Origin: an uncultured Gammaproteobacteria bacterium
Lineage (GTDB): Bacteria; Pseudomonadota; Gammaproteobacteria; Pseudomonadales; UBA5518
DNA: 7,394 nucleotides
Direction of reading: 5' to 3'
Assembly: GCA_903921135.1 (NCBI GenBank)
Contig: CAIXOY010000394.1
Location: 1 to 7,394 of the forward strand
Positions 1 to 6,700 of this stretch are shown here, in pieces. The notes beneath the pieces were generated by a model. The model saw only the letters and a list, made by a program, of their open reading frames with translations. It did no database searches and was not told the origin of the DNA. Position numbers and translations under genes: made by a program. Position 1 is the stretch's first letter; each line of letters begins with the position of its first letter.

Positions 1-765
1 CCCCGCGAAGCGCACCCACATCACCAGGGGCACCATGCCGAGCACGTAGCGTAACAGGCGCTGCCACCATGCACCGCCCTCGGGCGGGCGCAGCCAGCGC
101 AGGCACAGTGCCACTCCGGCGCCGGCACCGAAGAACAACCCTCCCGTGCCCACCAGCCAGGTCGTCTTGGGCAGCAGCACGTAGATGAGCACGAAGAGCA
201 GGGATGCTCCTCCGGCGATCGCGATCTGCTGCGCAGTGCCCATGCCGGCCATTGCCGATTCCAGCGCGGCACCGTGACGCAGTTGCAGCCACACGAGCAG
301 CGCCGCGATGCCCCAACCCGCGAGCACATCGCTGGGGAAGTGGACGCCCAGATACACGCGCGAGAAGCCGATCAGCGCGATCAGCACGCCCGCTGCCACC
401 GTGCACCAGGGGCGCCGCAGCCACGCCGCCACCAGCGCCCACTCCACCGCCGTGTGCTGCGCGTGGCCGCTCGGTATGCCGTAGCCCATTTCGCGGTCGG
501 GGCCGATGCGAGGCTCGAGTTCGAAGGGGCGCGGCTGCGCGAACAGATCCTTCAGCCCGAAATTGATGCCCGCCGACACCAGCATGGCGAGCAGGACGCG
601 CGTGCCGATCCGGTAGGAGAGGCTCCACACCAGCGCGGGCACGATCCACAAATGCCCCACGCCGCCGAGTTGCGTCACGGCGCGGAAGAACGCATCCGTG
701 CCCGCCGTGCGCATCGACTGTATCCAGAGGATGAAGTCGATGCCCCAGGCCATCACTGCGTGCAT
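1..765 (-). CDS. PAP2-superfamily membrane phosphatase (C-terminus cut by window edge)
   Basis: This is a probable integral-membrane phosphatase of the PAP2 (type 2 phosphatidic acid phosphatase) superfamily, which dephosphorylates lipid phosphates such as phosphatidate or undecaprenyl pyrophosphate. The frame is open for 255 codons to the window edge with no stop. All three family motifs are visible. Motif 1 is K72-x6-R79-P80, motif 2 is P98-S-G-H101, and motif 3 is S135-R-x5-H142-x3-D146. H101 and H142 are the expected catalytic histidines. Hydrophobic helices lie around residues 38-65, 106-133, 147-160 and 181-199, and further hydrophobic stretches follow motif 3 (about 205-222 and 238-252), so the protein has membrane segments beyond the catalytic core. 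The ATG at 765 is preceded by GGGGAG about nine bases upstream; another in-frame ATG four codons later has no better site. It lies 25 bases after djlA on the same strand, so co-transcription is likely. The substrate is not predictable. Confidence 0.9.
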   Translation of the reverse strand, partial: MHAVMAWGIDFILWIQSMRTAGTDAFFRAVTQLGGVGHLWIVPALVWSLSYRIGTRVLLAMLVSAGINFGLKDLFAQPRPFELEPRIGPDREMGYGIPSGHAQHTAVEWALVAAWLRRPWCTVAAGVLIALIGFSRVYLGVHFPSDVLAGWGIAALLVWLQLRHGAALESAMAGMGTAQQIAIAGGASLLFVLIYVLLPKTTWLVGTGGLFFGAGAGVALCLRWLRPPEGGAWWQRLLRYVLGMVPLVMWVRFAG

Positions 766-790
766 GCGTTTCTGCTCCCCGTCTCGTGTC

Positions 791-1621
791 TCAGAGCCCG
801 CGCGCCTTGCGCACCAGCTCCCAGGCGTTCTGGATTTCCTGCGTGCGCTCGGTGGCGACGCGCACCATGTCCTCGGGCATGCCCTCGGCAATCAGCTTGT
901 CGGGGTGGTACTGGCTCATCAGTTTCCGGTAGGCATGCTTCACCTCGCGGTCGCTCGCGCCGGCATCCACGCCGAGCGCGGCATAGGCCTGCGCCAGCGC
1001 ATCGGGCCGGGGTGTGCCGCCACGGCCTCCGGCGGCTCCCGAAAACTGCTCCTGTGCGGTGAACATCCGCAGCAGTTGCTCGAACTGCGGCTCCGAGAAT
1101 CCCGCGGCCAGCGCGATGCGTTGCAGCAGAGCATGCTCGTTCGCGGAGATCGCGCCGTCGGCGATCGCGGTGTTGAACAGGAAAACCATCAGCATCTGGC
1201 GCAGGTTCGGGTGCGTGCCGCAGTGCAGCGAGAACTCGCGCAGTTGCGCGTCGAGGTCGAAGCCGGGCGCTGTGCCACGTTTGAAGAGCGCGATCGCTTC
1301 CTGGCGGTGCTCCGCCGTGAGGCCGAGGCGCGTCATGAGTTGTTCGGTGAGCGCGACTTCCTGCTCGCTCACGCGGCCGTCACTCTTGGCGACGTGGCCC
1401 ATCAGCGTGAAGGCGGTTTCGAAGAAGGTCTGGCGTGCGGCGCTGCTGTCACGCATGACCATGCGCCAGGGGCCGCGCCCGCGACCCGCGAAGAGTGCGA
1501 GCAGGATGCCGACGATGAACACGCCCGCGCCTATCACGGCGGCGCTGGCGATGCTGAAGACGAGCAGGCCGAGCGCGAGCAGGCCTCCCAGCAGGCGGGC
1601 TATCCAGGTGAACAGATCCAT
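791..1621 (-). CDS. djlA: DjlA, membrane-anchored DnaJ-like co-chaperone
   Basis: DjlA is a type III J-domain protein of the inner membrane that stimulates the ATPase of DnaK; in E. coli it influences envelope stress signalling such as the Rcs pathway. The 276-residue product is close to the E. coli length of 271. It has three parts. A hydrophobic N-terminal anchor spans about residues 5-45. A TerB-like helical domain spans about 64-188, with the DjlA-typical stretch ETAFTLMGHVAKSDGRVSE near 68-86. A Gly-rich linker (about 194-203) leads to a C-terminal J domain (about 211-276). The J domain carries the essential HPD at 239-241, followed by the DjlA signature DKLIAEGMPEDM. The ATG at 1621 was chosen because GAGG lies five bases upstream and it places the anchor at the N-terminus; the frame extends upstream to an ATG at 1663 with no supporting site. 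The anchor is longer than in E. coli and could cross the membrane twice. Confidence 0.95.
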   Translation of the reverse strand: MDLFTWIARLLGGLLALGLLVFSIASAAVIGAGVFIVGILLALFAGRGRGPWRMVMRDSSAARQTFFETAFTLMGHVAKSDGRVSEQEVALTEQLMTRLGLTAEHRQEAIALFKRGTAPGFDLDAQLREFSLHCGTHPNLRQMLMVFLFNTAIADGAISANEHALLQRIALAAGFSEPQFEQLLRMFTAQEQFSGAAGGRGGTPRPDALAQAYAALGVDAGASDREVKHAYRKLMSQYHPDKLIAEGMPEDMVRVATERTQEIQNAWELVRKARGL

Positions 1622-1648
1622 CGGGTCCTCGTGTGCGGCGCGGTGGGA

Positions 1649-1654
1649 AGTGTA
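1649..1654 (-). promoter_or_regulatory. Possible -10 box for djlA
   Basis: Read on the minus strand this is TACACT, four of six matches to TATAAT including the invariant first TA and last T. It would start transcription about 20 bases before the djlA ATG. No recognisable -35 hexamer lies 16-18 bases upstream, so this is only a candidate; djlA could equally be read from a promoter further up in the shared intergenic region. Confidence 0.22.
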
Positions 1655-1666
1655 CGCGAGCACGGT

Positions 1667-1702
1667 GGCGCCGGGTGGCTGCCCATGCCAGCCGCTGGCG
1701 CC
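1667..1702. promoter_or_regulatory. Long imperfect dyad symmetry upstream of the SDR promoter
   Basis: The left arm, GGCGCC (1667-1672), one unpaired G, then GGTGGCTG (1674-1681), pairs with the right arm CAGCCGCT (1689-1696) plus GGCGCC (1697-1702) around a seven-base loop. That gives 14 pairs, two of them G-T. The dyad ends exactly where the TACAAT box begins and covers any -35 element, so as DNA it could be an operator for a repressor or activator shared by the divergent genes. It has no T-run and so is not an ordinary intrinsic terminator. The structure is seen directly; any regulatory role is inference. Confidence 0.4.
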
Positions 1703-1708
1703 TACAAT
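1703..1708 (+). promoter_or_regulatory. -10 box (TACAAT) for the SDR gene and probable operon
   Basis: TACAAT matches the sigma-70 -10 consensus at five of six positions and is the best candidate in the divergent intergenic region. The possible -35 is weak: CTGCCC at 1679-1684 with an 18-base spacer, which lies inside the dyad at 1667-1702. A start near 1714-1716 would give a leader of about 60 bases. A weak -35 beside a dyad would fit activator-dependent or repressed transcription, but that is inference. Confidence 0.42.
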
Positions 1709-1728
1709 GCGGGCCGGTTCTCCGATGC

Positions 1729-1746
1729 GGCTGTCTGCGTACAGCC
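1729..1746. promoter_or_regulatory. Perfect 6+6 inverted repeat in the SDR leader
   Basis: GGCTGT (1729-1734) and ACAGCC (1741-1746) are exact reverse complements separated by six bases. The element lies between the candidate promoter and the ribosome binding site (GAGG, 1765-1768), so it may be a small operator or a leader hairpin. It resembles a LexA box (CTGT...ACAG) but its spacing is two bases too short. Confidence 0.3.
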
Positions 1747-1776
1747 ATTCACGATCACGATAAAGAGGTAAGGCAG

Positions 1777-2685
1777 ATGCTGACGGGTAAACGGATCCTG
1801 ATCACGGGCCCCACGGGGCAGGTCGCGCGGCCGCTGGTCGCGGCTCTCGCGCCGGTGAACGAGGTGTTCACGCTGGCGCGATTCTCCAAGGTCGAGGACC
1901 GCGCCTCCATCGAGGCGCTGGGTGCGCATACCATCGCGACGGATCTCGCTGACGGCTCTCTGGAGCAAGTGCCGCAGGATCTCGATTACGTGCTGAACCT
2001 GGCCGTGGTGAAGAGCGGTGATTTCGATTACGACCTGCGCGCCAACGCGGGCGGCGTGGGGCGCCTGATGCTGCGCACGCGCGGCGTGAAGGGCTTCCTG
2101 CATTTCTCGTCCACGGCTGTGTACGAGTACGCCGGTCACGAACCCCGCCGCGAGGACTCCCCGCTCGGCGACAACCATCGTTCGATGTATCCCACCTACA
2201 GCATCGCCAAGATCGCCGCCGAGACAGTGGCGCGCTTCACGGCGAGCGAGTTCGGCATCCCTACCACCATCGCGCGTCTCAGCGTGCCCTACGGCAACAA
2301 CGGTGGCTGGCCTTGGTACCACGTGATGATGATGCAGCACGGCGTGCCGATCGAACTCCACCCCGATCGCCCCAACGTCTACAACCCGCTGCACGAACGC
2401 GACTGCCTGGCCAAGATCCCCGCACTGCTGGCGGCGGCGAGCACGGCCGGCACCGTGGTGAATTTCGGCGGTTCGCAGGCGGTGAGCATCGAGGAGTGGT
2501 GCGCCTACCTCTCGGAGCTCACCGGCTTCCAGCCGGTGTTCAAGGAAAACCCCAAGGGCTTCGGCAGTCTGCAGATCGATACCACGAAGCTGCATGCCAT
2601 CGCCGGCCCCACGGAGGTGGACTGGAAGGACGGGATACGGGAGATGGTGCAGACGCTTGGGCCGCAGTTGCTGAAGAAGGCCTAG
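1777..2685 (+). CDS. Extended SDR: NAD-dependent epimerase/dehydratase family protein
   Basis: This is a cytoplasmic 302-residue member of the extended short-chain dehydrogenase/reductase superfamily, whose members act on nucleotide sugars, lactones, sterols and similar substrates using NAD(P). The N-terminal Rossmann fold opens at residues 7-17 (ILITGPTGQVA). The nucleotide-binding glycines are G11 and G14, and the usual third glycine is replaced by A17. The catalytic residues fit the family: serine/threonine at 111-113 (SST) and Y141-S-I-A-K145 as the YxxxK motif. PYGNNG at 171-176 is typical of the epimerase subfamily. The ATG at 1777 was chosen because GAGG lies eight bases upstream and the nucleotide-binding strand follows at once; the frame stays open upstream but carries no fold. 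It is probably the first gene of a rightward unit with the NTF2-like and YaiI genes, although a REP pair intervenes. The substrate is unknown. Confidence 0.88.
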   Translation: MLTGKRILITGPTGQVARPLVAALAPVNEVFTLARFSKVEDRASIEALGAHTIATDLADGSLEQVPQDLDYVLNLAVVKSGDFDYDLRANAGGVGRLMLRTRGVKGFLHFSSTAVYEYAGHEPRREDSPLGDNHRSMYPTYSIAKIAAETVARFTASEFGIPTTIARLSVPYGNNGGWPWYHVMMMQHGVPIELHPDRPNVYNPLHERDCLAKIPALLAAASTAGTVVNFGGSQAVSIEEWCAYLSELTGFQPVFKENPKGFGSLQIDTTKLHAIAGPTEVDWKDGIREMVQTLGPQLLKKA

Positions 2686-2691
2686 CAAAGA

Positions 2692-2754
2692 GTCGCGGGC
2701 ATGGTCCGCTCCCACGGGTGGACGGGTACAGTCGCGGGCATGGCCCGCTTCTAA
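2692..2754 (-). repeat. Tandem pair of REP palindromes between the SDR and NTF2-like genes
   Basis: There are two 24-base units in the same orientation, at 2692-2715 and 2731-2754, starting 39 bases apart. The core of each is a hairpin, GCGGGC-ATG-GCCCGC. The first unit has a T in the right arm (G-U still pairs); the second has an intact core but its CTCCCAC end has decayed to CTTCTAA. On the minus strand the first unit begins with GTGG directly before the palindrome, which is the layout of REPs mobilised by RAYT (TnpA-REP) transposases. The same unit recurs at 7320-7394. Located in the 89-base gap, the pair may attenuate transcription or protect the upstream mRNA 3' end. No RAYT gene is in the window. 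Confidence 0.85.
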
Positions 2755-2774
2755 GTATGGCAAGGGGGTTGAAC

Positions 2775-3293
2775 ATGACGGCATCGCTTGAGCATCGCAT
2801 CACCCGTCTCGAGGACATCGAGGCGATCCAGCAACTGAAGCACCGCTACTTTTTCGCCTGTGACCAGAAGCGTCCCGCCGAGGTGCTCTCCTGCTTCGCG
2901 CCCGGCGAGATCCGGCTCGACTACGGCCGTATCGGGCAGTTCAGTTCGGCGGCCGACATGGTGGCGATTTTCTCCCAGCTCGCCTGCCAGGAGCACATCG
3001 TCGAGATGCACCACGCGCAGAATCCGCAGGTGCGCGTGCTCGACGCCACCCGCGCCGAGGCCACGTGGGGCCTGTACTACTTCATGATCAACACGCGCGA
3101 CCGCAACGTCACGCAGCTGGGCGGTTTCTACCAGGACGAGTACCTGAAGATCGACGGCGAGTGGAAGATCTCGGCCTCGGCGTTCCATTGCACCTCCACG
3201 CAGGTGTTCGACCTCGCGGAGGGCATCGCCAAGGTGGTCTTCGCGGGCAGCGCGGCGCCCGCGGAACTGGACGATCCCTCGAAGCAGGCCTGA
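2775..3293 (+). CDS. NTF2-fold / SnoaL-like domain protein
   Basis: This is a single-domain, 172-residue protein of the nuclear transport factor 2-like superfamily, closest in pattern to the SnoaL_4 group. Such proteins form a cone-shaped beta barrel with N-terminal helices and serve as dehydratases, isomerases or ring-hydroxylase small subunits, or have no known activity. Visible landmarks are the N-terminal helix EDIEAIQQLKHRYFFACD (13-30), the barrel strand IRLDYG (46-51), the histidine pair H79-H80 pointing to a possible pocket, W98 with the strand WGLYYFMI, and the closing stretch GGFYQDEYLKIDGEWKIS (116-133). No signal peptide is present. The ATG at 2775 follows AAGGGGG by six bases, an excellent ribosome binding site; the in-frame ATG at 2757 has none. 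It follows the SDR gene and lies five bases before the YaiI gene. A catalytic partnership with the SDR is conceivable but unproven. Confidence 0.85.
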   Translation: MTASLEHRITRLEDIEAIQQLKHRYFFACDQKRPAEVLSCFAPGEIRLDYGRIGQFSSAADMVAIFSQLACQEHIVEMHHAQNPQVRVLDATRAEATWGLYYFMINTRDRNVTQLGGFYQDEYLKIDGEWKISASAFHCTSTQVFDLAEGIAKVVFAGSAAPAELDDPSKQA

Positions 3294-3298
3294 GCCGC

Positions 3299-3757
3299 GT
3301 GCGCATCTGGGTAGACGCCGACGCCTGCCCGCGGGTCATCAAGGACATCCTGTTCCGCGTCGCGGAGCGTGCGCAGGTGCAGGTCGCTTTTGTGGCCAAC
3401 CAGCCGGTGCCCGTGCCGCGCAGCCCCTTCCTGCAGGCGGTGCAGGTGGCGCAGGGTTTCGATATTGCCGACAACGAAATCGTGCGGCGCTGCGAGCCCG
3501 GGGATCTGGTCGTAACGGCGGATATCCCGCTGGCCGCGGAGGTGATCGACAAGGGCGCTACTGCGCTCAATCCGCGCGGTGAGCTCTATACGCGGGAGAA
3601 CATCCGCCAGCGGCTCAACATGCGGGATTTCCTCGACACGATGCGTGCGAGCGGTGCGCACACCGGCGGCCCTGCCGCGCTTGATCAGCGCGACAGGCAG
3701 GCTTTCGCCAACGCGCTTGACCGTTTCGTGGCGCGCGCCAAGCCCGCCTCGGGTTGA
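3299..3757 (+). CDS. yaiI: YaiI/YqxD family protein (UPF0178)
   Basis: This 152-residue protein, the same length as E. coli YaiI, belongs to the widespread UPF0178 family, which is related to PIN/NYN-like nuclease folds but has no firmly established function. Family hallmarks are the N-terminal IWVDADACPRVIKDILFR (3-20) with acidic residues D6 and D8, FDIADNEIVRRCEPGDLVVT near 57-76, ADIPLAAEVIDKGATALNPR, and the MRDFLDTMRASGAHTGGP block. The start is taken as GTG at 3299, because the protein then lines up with the E. coli N-terminus (MTIWVDADACP). The Shine-Dalgarno is weak (CAGG, about ten bases upstream), and the start lies five bases after the NTF2-like stop codon, so translational coupling is likely. 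A further upstream non-ATG start is possible but would add residues not seen in the family. It converges on the flavoprotein gene with only 18 bases between the stop codons. Confidence 0.93.
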   Translation: MRIWVDADACPRVIKDILFRVAERAQVQVAFVANQPVPVPRSPFLQAVQVAQGFDIADNEIVRRCEPGDLVVTADIPLAAEVIDKGATALNPRGELYTRENIRQRLNMRDFLDTMRASGAHTGGPAALDQRDRQAFANALDRFVARAKPASG

Positions 3758-3775
3758 GCCGCGCCGGGCACGCCC

Positions 3776-6700
3776 TCAGACGAAGTCCCGGCTGGCGCGC
3801 GCCTCCGGCAGACAGTGCTTCAGCCAGCCCGCCGTCAACTTCTCGCCGAGCGAGTTCTGGCGCAGGCGCTCGTTCAGCACCTTCCAGTCGACCTTGTCGA
3901 GCTCCTGGTCCTGGTTGAAGCAGGAGAAGACGTAGCTCGTCTCGCCGGTGACGGGATCCTTGTGCGGCTGCAGGCACTGCGCGCAGATCTCTTTCATCAT
4001 GCACTGCATGGGCGAGTTGATGGAGCCCACGGCAAAGTGGTGCGGTTTGAGGCGCGGCTTCAGCACCTCGTGCCGCGCACGGCCCACCGCGGCCATCATG
4101 CGGTCAGAGCCGATCGCGATGATGCGGTCGACTTCTTCGAGCGGAATCGTCACCTCACCCAAGCGCCCCTCGGCGTAGCTGTCCATGGCCTGCACGATGT
4201 TGCCGACGAAGCTGCGATCCTGCGGCCGTGTGGGCGCGAAGCCGGGTTGCTCGTCGCAGCACCAGACGATGATGTCGGCCGCGGCTTCGATCTCGGCCAC
4301 CTTGTAGCGGTCCTGCACTTTCTTGTAGCCCGCGAAGTAGAGCACCTTCGAGCCTGCCGCGCGGAAGGCCGCGCCGATCGAGAACAGCACCGCGTTCCCG
4401 AGCCCGCCGCCGCACAGCATCACGGTCTCGTTCGGTTCGATCTCGGTGGGCGCGCCGGTGGGGCCCATCAGCACCACAGGCTCGCCGGGTTGCAGCATCG
4501 CGCAGAGATTGCTGGAACCGCCCATCTCCAGCGCAATCACGGACACCAGGCCTTTCTCCCGGTCCACCCAGGCGCCCGTCATCGCGAGACCTTCCATTTG
4601 CAGACGTGTGCCCTGCGCCTCGGGGGCGCGGGTCTCGAAGTTCTGCAGGCGGTAGAACTGCCCGGGCTGGAAGCGCGCCGCGGCGAGCGGTGCGCGCACC
4701 ACCACCTCGACGATGGTGGGCGTGAGGCGCTCCACGTGGTGCACGGTGGCGAGCAAACGGTTGCCGAAGGAGGCGAGGAAATCCGGACCATTCCCTGCCT
4801 GTTCCGGCGCGCGGCCTGCCAGCACGCGCGAGACCACCGGATAGCCCTGCTTGGCCGAGGCCATGGCTTTCACCACGTTGCCGAAATAACTCGGATGCAC
4901 ATCCCCGAAGTAACTGATGGAGCGTCCGTCGTCCTCGCGCTTCATCAGCACCTGCGCCACGGCGGGTTTGGCGGCGCTTTTCTCGGGCTTGACCGGGTTG
5001 CCCTGCTCGTCGACCGCGGCGAAGTACTTGCCGTCCAGCGCATAGCTGCCGGGGAATTCGCGCGCGAGTACGGTGTTGGGCTGCGTGCCCGCCGCAACAA
5101 AAACGGTGCGCGCCGGGAACCAGTGCTCGGTGCCCGTCTTCGCGTTCTTCAGGCGGATACCGCGGGCGGCGCCGTAGTGATCAACATCGACGCCGGTGGG
5201 GCTCAGCTCCTCGCCGAACCAGATGCCTTCCTCGAGTGCTTTCTCGACCTCCTCGTGGTTCAGCGTGTACGAGGGGCTGTCGACGAGCTTGCGCCTGTAA
5301 GCGATGGTGACACCGCCCCAGTGGCGCAGCATCTCGACGATGCGCGCCTCACGCCCTTGCGCTGCGGCCTGCGCGCGCTCCTGACGGATGGCACGTGCGT
5401 GGGCGAGGAATTCCTCGGCGATCTCGCGCTCGTAGTCGTCCCAGCCGGCGCGCACGGATTCTTCGCTGCCCGCCTTCGCGAGTGCCTCGTAGCGGGCAAG
5501 GAATTTCTCGACCTGCACCACGTAATAGGCGAGCGATTCGGTGGCGGTGTCGATGGCGGTCAGACCTCCGCCGATCACCACGACAGGCAAGCGCAGTTGC
5601 ATGTTGGCGATGGAGTCTTCCTTGGCCGCACCCGTCAGCTGCAGCGCCATCAGGAAATCCGATGCCGCGCGCACGCCGCGTGCGAGGCCGTTCGGGATGT
5701 CGAGCACGGTGGGGCCGCCCGCGCCGATGCACAGCGCGATGTGGTCGAAGCCCATGCGCCAGGCGTCGTCTGCGGTGAGCGTGCCGCCGAAGCGTACGCC
5801 GCCGAACATCCCGAATTGCGCGCGGCGCTCGACCAGCAAGCGCACCAGCTTCAGGAAGTTCTTGTCCCAGCGCACCGTGATGCCGTACTCGGCCACGCCG
5901 CCGAAGCCGGCCATCACGCGTGCGTCCAGCGGCTCGCGCAGATCCTCGATGCGGTGCACGGGCGCGAAGGGCACCCGCGTGGCGCCGTCCACACCCGAGA
6001 GTTCCGGGGCGAGCGGCTCGATCTTGAGCCCGTCGATGCCAAGCACCGTATGGCCGTCGTTCATCAGGTGGTGCGCGAGTGTGAAACCGGCGGGCCCCAG
6101 ACCCACCACCAGCACCTTGCGGCCGCTGTCGGGCAGCGGCACCGGGCGGCGTATGTTCAGCGGGTTCCAGCGCGTGAGCAGCGAGTAGATCTCGAAGCCC
6201 CACGGCAGTTCCAGCACGTCTTTCAGCGTGCGCGTCTCGGCTTGCGGGATGTTGACCGGGTCTTGCTTCTGGTAGATGCAGGACTTCATGCAGTCGTTGC
6301 AGATGCGGTGCCCGGTGGCGGCGGCCATCGGGTTGTCGACCACGATCATCGCGAGCGCGGCAAGTGGTTCGCCGCGGGTTTTGACCAGATGGAACTCGGA
6401 GATTTTTTCTTCCAGCGGGCAGCCGGCGAGCGTCACGCCGAAGGGGCTCTTGCGGAAGGGCGCGCTGTTCGCTGGCGAGCCTTTGGGGGCTTTTTCGCGC
6501 AGGCCGGTGGAGCAGGAATCGCGGCCCTGCTCGTGGCACCAGATGCAGTAATTCGCTTCGTCGAGCGCGCCGGTGAGGTCGGTGCCCTGATCGGTGAGTG
6601 CGAAGCCTTCGCGCCGGCGCAGGTGCTCAAGGCTATGACGCGTGAAGCCGAGTGTTTCCTCGGTGTGCAGCGGCACCAGGTTCTGGTGATCGAGTTTTTT

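Noticed and set aside
1622..1663. A longer djlA beginning at the ATG at 1663
   Set aside because: It would place a polar 14-residue stretch before the anchor, lacks a ribosome binding site, and overlaps the candidate -10 box.
1731..1744. A LexA-like SOS box (CTGT...ACAG) upstream of the SDR gene
   Set aside because: The spacing between the half-sites is six bases where the gammaproteobacterial LexA box needs eight, so it is kept only as an inverted repeat.
698..1771. A long plus-strand open frame opposite the PAP2 and djlA genes
   Set aside because: It spans two genes and their promoter region, shows no recognisable motif, and the opposite strand has unmistakable PAP2 and DjlA signatures.
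2734..2752. The second REP hairpin followed by TTCT as an intrinsic terminator after the SDR gene
   Set aside because: The stem is strong but the downstream tract is not a real T-run, and the same palindrome occurs elsewhere in other contexts, so it is better described as a REP.
2757..2774. An upstream ATG (2757) as the start of the NTF2-like gene
   Set aside because: No Shine-Dalgarno precedes it, whereas the ATG at 2775 follows AAGGGGG at ideal spacing and starts the conserved N-terminal helix.
1702..2784. A 360-codon minus-strand frame opposite the SDR gene
   Set aside because: It is rich in His and Arg with no motif, and it mirrors a gene with a clear Rossmann fold and YxxxK site.
3758..3775. 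A bidirectional terminator between the convergent yaiI and flavoprotein genes
   Set aside because: The 18-base gap has only a four-base GGGC/GCCC repeat with a two-base loop and no T-run on either strand.
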